64,000 nucleotides of DNA from Azotimanducus chitobiosivorans (GTDB lineage Bacteria > Pseudomonadota > Gammaproteobacteria > Pseudomonadales > Azotimanducaceae), in the NCBI GenBank assembly GCA_965200235.1, contig OZ241339.1:3100001-3164000 (forward strand), written 5' to 3'. The notes under the pieces were generated by a model. It saw only the letters and a list, made by a program, of their open reading frames with translations, ran no database searches and was not told the origin of the DNA. Both the position numbers and the translations under genes were made by a program. Below are positions 61,486-64,000 of the stretch, piece by piece. Positions within the stretch are counted from its first letter, which is position 1; each line of letters begins with the position of its first letter.

Positions 61486-64000
61486 CTACAATCGGCGCAA
61501 CTGCAACGACACCGCACGCGGTTCGCGCACCAGCTCGATGTCGGGCTCAAGCAGTTTCAAGTGCTCGCTTCGCAAGGGTGACGCGCCGTTGACTTTGCGT
61601 AGCGTGAGCGTACCGCGGGAGTGCAGCAGATGGATGGCGAAGGCGCGCAGTGCTTCGCTCTCCGCTGCCGAGAATTCGTTGCCCGAAAACGTCACCTGCG
61701 TACCAGAAGCGCTCCAGCTTGCGAGCAATTTGTTTCCGGAAAAAAGCAGGTGATTGCCCGCCAATCGTCTCGGTGCGGCAGCACCCTGAAATCGCACGTC
61801 AAGCCCCGCCGGTGACATAGGGTCGAGTGCGCTGCACCATCTCACTTGAGACGCAAGCAGCTCGGAATCCCGGAATACCTCGATGGCTTCCGGCAGGGCG
61901 AACTGCGGCCCGGACAAGCCTTTGAAAAACAGCCCCGAAGTCACCTCGCCTGCAAGTTCGAGCAGTCGCAGCGCGCCGAACACTTGCTGCCAGGCAAACA
62001 CGCCCCCTTCGCGCGCCGCGACCTCGCGCGTGACGATGCCGTAGCGCTCCAATAGGATTCTGGCGCGTTCCTTGGCAAGATCGAGTCGGTCGATGGCATC
62101 GTGCCCTCGAGGCGCTTCCGGCAACCTGAAGAAATTGCCCTGCCAAGTCACTGGCTGCGCCCGCCAGCGGTAGGCGCCGCGTCCCGGGTCTCTTGGCAGT
62201 GCCGTCATGCCAAGTGCGAAGCCGCGGCGCAATCCCTCGCGCAGCGTCTCCAACCGGTCGCTCGTGATTTCCGCGTGCCATATCGCCCGCCAGAAGCGCT
62301 CGTTGAATTCGGCGAGCGGCTGATTCGACGCCGCCTGAAGCTGAAGAAAGTCGTACTTGGCACACTCATCGCGAAAGCAGCTGATCAACAAGGGTTTCCT
62401 CGGCGCCGTTGCGAGTAACTCCAAGTCCTCAATCGCGGCGATGCTGATTCGCCCCTTGCCGGTTCCATAGAAAACCAGCCGAGCCGACTGCATCGCCTGA
62501 TCGAGGCCGACATCGCCGAACGCACTGAGTCTGGCTGCTAGCAGGTCTCTAAGCCATGTCTCGACAGGGGCCGAGAATCCTCGCAAGACGTGCAAGGCAG
62601 CGAGCGCATCATTGCCATCCGAGTCTTGGAATGCACTCACAAAGGCGGGCAGCCACGAGGCGTCACGAGGGTTGAGCCCGCTGCGCTTGAGCCTGCGCCC
62701 GATGCGAATGATGGCTTCCAGATTGTCGCTGTCGCAATACTGAACGGTGTCAAGATGCGGACGAAACATGCCTGCGCGCAGGACTTCGCGCTGCACGCAG
62801 TCCGCGATCAACGCTTCGAGGCGCGGCAGCGGCGCAAGCGCCTGAATCTCCTCGAGCGTGAGCGGTCCGTGAAAGGACATGAGATCGGCCACATAGGCCG
62901 CCGCGTCGCCGTGTGCATCGGCCTGCCTATCTGGGTCGAACATCTCGGCAGGCACGCTGTCATGCACGAGAAAGCGCCGTCCGCCGAAGATGCGCCACGC
63001 GCACCGCCCCGGAATGGCATCCGCAATCTCCGGCGCTTCGATGCGGAGCCTCGCCTGCATCGCCTGCCAATCTTCGAACGACACGAGGAATCGCTCTCGA
63101 ATCAGTGCATCGAGTTCGGCGCTGCTTTGCGGCGCATACCCCGGCTCGAGGCGTTGACGCTTCTGTGCAAAGGCCGCAACGGCCGCTTCGGACACCGCAA
63201 TGCGGATCGCCTCTCCCGGTCGCAGCCCTTGAACGAGATCGTGGTCGATCTCCGATGGCAGATCCGATTCCGGCGTGTCGTCGGCGTACATGTACTGGTC
63301 GTTGATCTGCTTCCATGTTGTCGCAAGAGTGAACGGCGACGGCTCGCGGGCATCGATATGGGAAATGCGCACCGTGCCCTGCAGGAGCGCTTCGAGCCGA
63401 TCATTGAGCGCTGGCATATCGAACTCATCCTCAAGGCAGCTTCGCCAAGCTTCCAGCATGAGCGGGAAATCCGGCAGTCGCCGCACGCTGCTCATCAGCT
63501 TCTTGGCTTGCAATCGAGACACCCAGAGCGGCAACCGGTCGCCGAATCTGCGCTTTGTGATCATGAGCGCGCGAGACGCGCATTCGCGAAACCTCGCGCC
63601 GAACATGCCCGAGGCTTCGAGCGAGGACCGCAGCAGTTGCTCGACATTCTCTGGCGTCACGAGATCAAGCAGCCTGCGAGTGGAATCGAGCGGCGTGCTC
63701 AAGATGATGATGCTGTTGTCGTCATGAATGACATCGGGTCTGACGCCCGTCTCTTTCTCGATGGCCGCACGCAAGGCAAGCGCAAAAGGCGCGTTGACCT
63801 GTCCGCCCCAGAGGGTGTGAATCAGCGTGCTGCGCAGGCTGGTCTCGTTCGCGCCGCGAGCACCCGCGACGCCTTGGATAGTCTCGACGAGCAGGTGCTT
63901 GCTGTGCGGCAGCGGTGCGCCTGTGACTTCGCGTTGACGACGCAGAAAATCGTGCAGCGCATCGGCTGCGAACTCATCGAAAGCGAATTCATCCACAAGG
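61486..64000 (-). CDS. lhr: ATP-dependent helicase Lhr, C-terminal part (runs off the window)
   Basis: The minus strand is open from 64000 to a stop at 61486, at least 837 codons, with no start needed inside. It matches the middle and C-terminal part of large Lhr helicases: HLLVETIQGVAGARGANE, RRFGDRLPLWVSRLQAKKLM, AWRIFGGRRFLVHDS, and FHGPLTLEEIQALAPLP, with the winged-helix and Lhr-CTD regions. The superfamily 2 ATPase motifs lie outside the window. Full-length Lhr is about 1500 residues. It translocates on DNA and takes part in DNA repair. Confidence 0.88.
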   Translation of the reverse strand, partial: LVDEFAFDEFAADALHDFLRRQREVTGAPLPHSKHLLVETIQGVAGARGANETSLRSTLIHTLWGGQVNAPFALALRAAIEKETGVRPDVIHDDNSIIILSTPLDSTRRLLDLVTPENVEQLLRSSLEASGMFGARFRECASRALMITKRRFGDRLPLWVSRLQAKKLMSSVRRLPDFPLMLEAWRSCLEDEFDMPALNDRLEALLQGTVRISHIDAREPSPFTLATTWKQINDQYMYADDTPESDLPSEIDHDLVQGLRPGEAIRIAVSEAAVAAFAQKRQRLEPGYAPQSSAELDALIRERFLVSFEDWQAMQARLRIEAPEIADAIPGRCAWRIFGGRRFLVHDSVPAEMFDPDRQADAHGDAAAYVADLMSFHGPLTLEEIQALAPLPRLEALIADCVQREVLRAGMFRPHLDTVQYCDSDNLEAIIRIGRRLKRSGLNPRDASWLPAFVSAFQDSDGNDALAALHVLRGFSAPVETWLRDLLAARLSAFGDVGLDQAMQSARLVFYGTGKGRISIAAIEDLELLATAPRKPLLISCFRDECAKYDFLQLQAASNQPLAEFNERFWRAIWHAEITSDRLETLREGLRRGFALGMTALPRDPGRGAYRWRAQPVTWQGNFFRLPEAPRGHDAIDRLDLAKERARILLERYGIVTREVAAREGGVFAWQQVFGALRLLELAGEVTSGLFFKGLSGPQFALPEAIEVFRDSELLASQVRWCSALDPMSPAGLDVRFQGAAAPRRLAGNHLLFSGNKLLASWSASGTQVTFSGNEFSAAESEALRAFAIHLLHSRGTLTLRKVNGASPLRSEHLKLLEPDIELVREPRAVSLQLRRL

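Overview
The window looks like a chromosomal segment of a gammaproteobacterium. It is GC-rich, has short intergenic gaps, and keeps several gene orders typical of that class: rpmB-rpmG-mutM, lolB divergent from (hemA)-prfA-prmC-moeB, rseP-bamA-skp-fabZ-rnhB-dnaE, and tilS after dnaE. Outer-membrane machinery (LolB, BamA, Skp, an autotransporter-type barrel) shows a diderm cell. No rRNA, tRNA, CRISPR array or prophage was seen. The species cannot be named from this sequence.

Layout. 1-1829: indolepyruvate ferredoxin oxidoreductase (cut by the window edge) divergent from an Lrp/AsnC regulator. 1889-6578: ribosomal proteins L28 and L33, mutM, moeB, prmC, prfA, lolB, with a badly decayed hemA between prfA and lolB. 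7010-18596: a catabolic region with two tandem paralogous esterases, an amidohydrolase, an SDR, a SRPBCC protein, three acyl-CoA ligases and a CaiB-type CoA-transferase. 18617-26358: sugar and amino-acid metabolism (KDG kinase, GlpK, PatB-like C-S lyase, PutA, a D-2-hydroxyacid dehydrogenase). 26505-27974: an AbiEii-type nucleotidyltransferase gene broken by a 245-bp miniature inverted-repeat element. 28036-36025: a TMEM175-like protein, a PQQ-type sugar dehydrogenase, a CDF zinc transporter, small membrane proteins, a hydrolase and a SWIM-finger/SNF2-helicase pair. 36209-47296: the envelope and replication block (rseP to tilS). 47300-49821: two aminotransferases. 50072-56669: a giant repeat-rich autotransporter preceded by a heptanucleotide repeat that looks like a phase-variation switch. 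57245-64000: a P-loop protein, an acyl-CoA ligase, an APH-like kinase, a truncated Uma2 endonuclease and the 3' part of lhr.

How it fits together. The metabolism suggested is heterotrophic: amino acids (PutA, IOR, aminotransferases), glycerol, KDG and carboxylic acids activated as CoA thioesters. The most notable points are genomic. First, hemA is a relic of about 260 bp in its ancestral place. Second, lpxD, lpxA, lpxB and accA are missing from positions where relatives carry them. Third, a miniature element sits in a toxin-family gene, and a 26-bp piece of it recurs in the rseP leader. Fourth, six copies of a 7-bp repeat lie between a strong ribosome site with ATG and the autotransporter reading frame, currently out of frame. 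Nine near-identical 318-bp modules inside that gene point to recent amplification.
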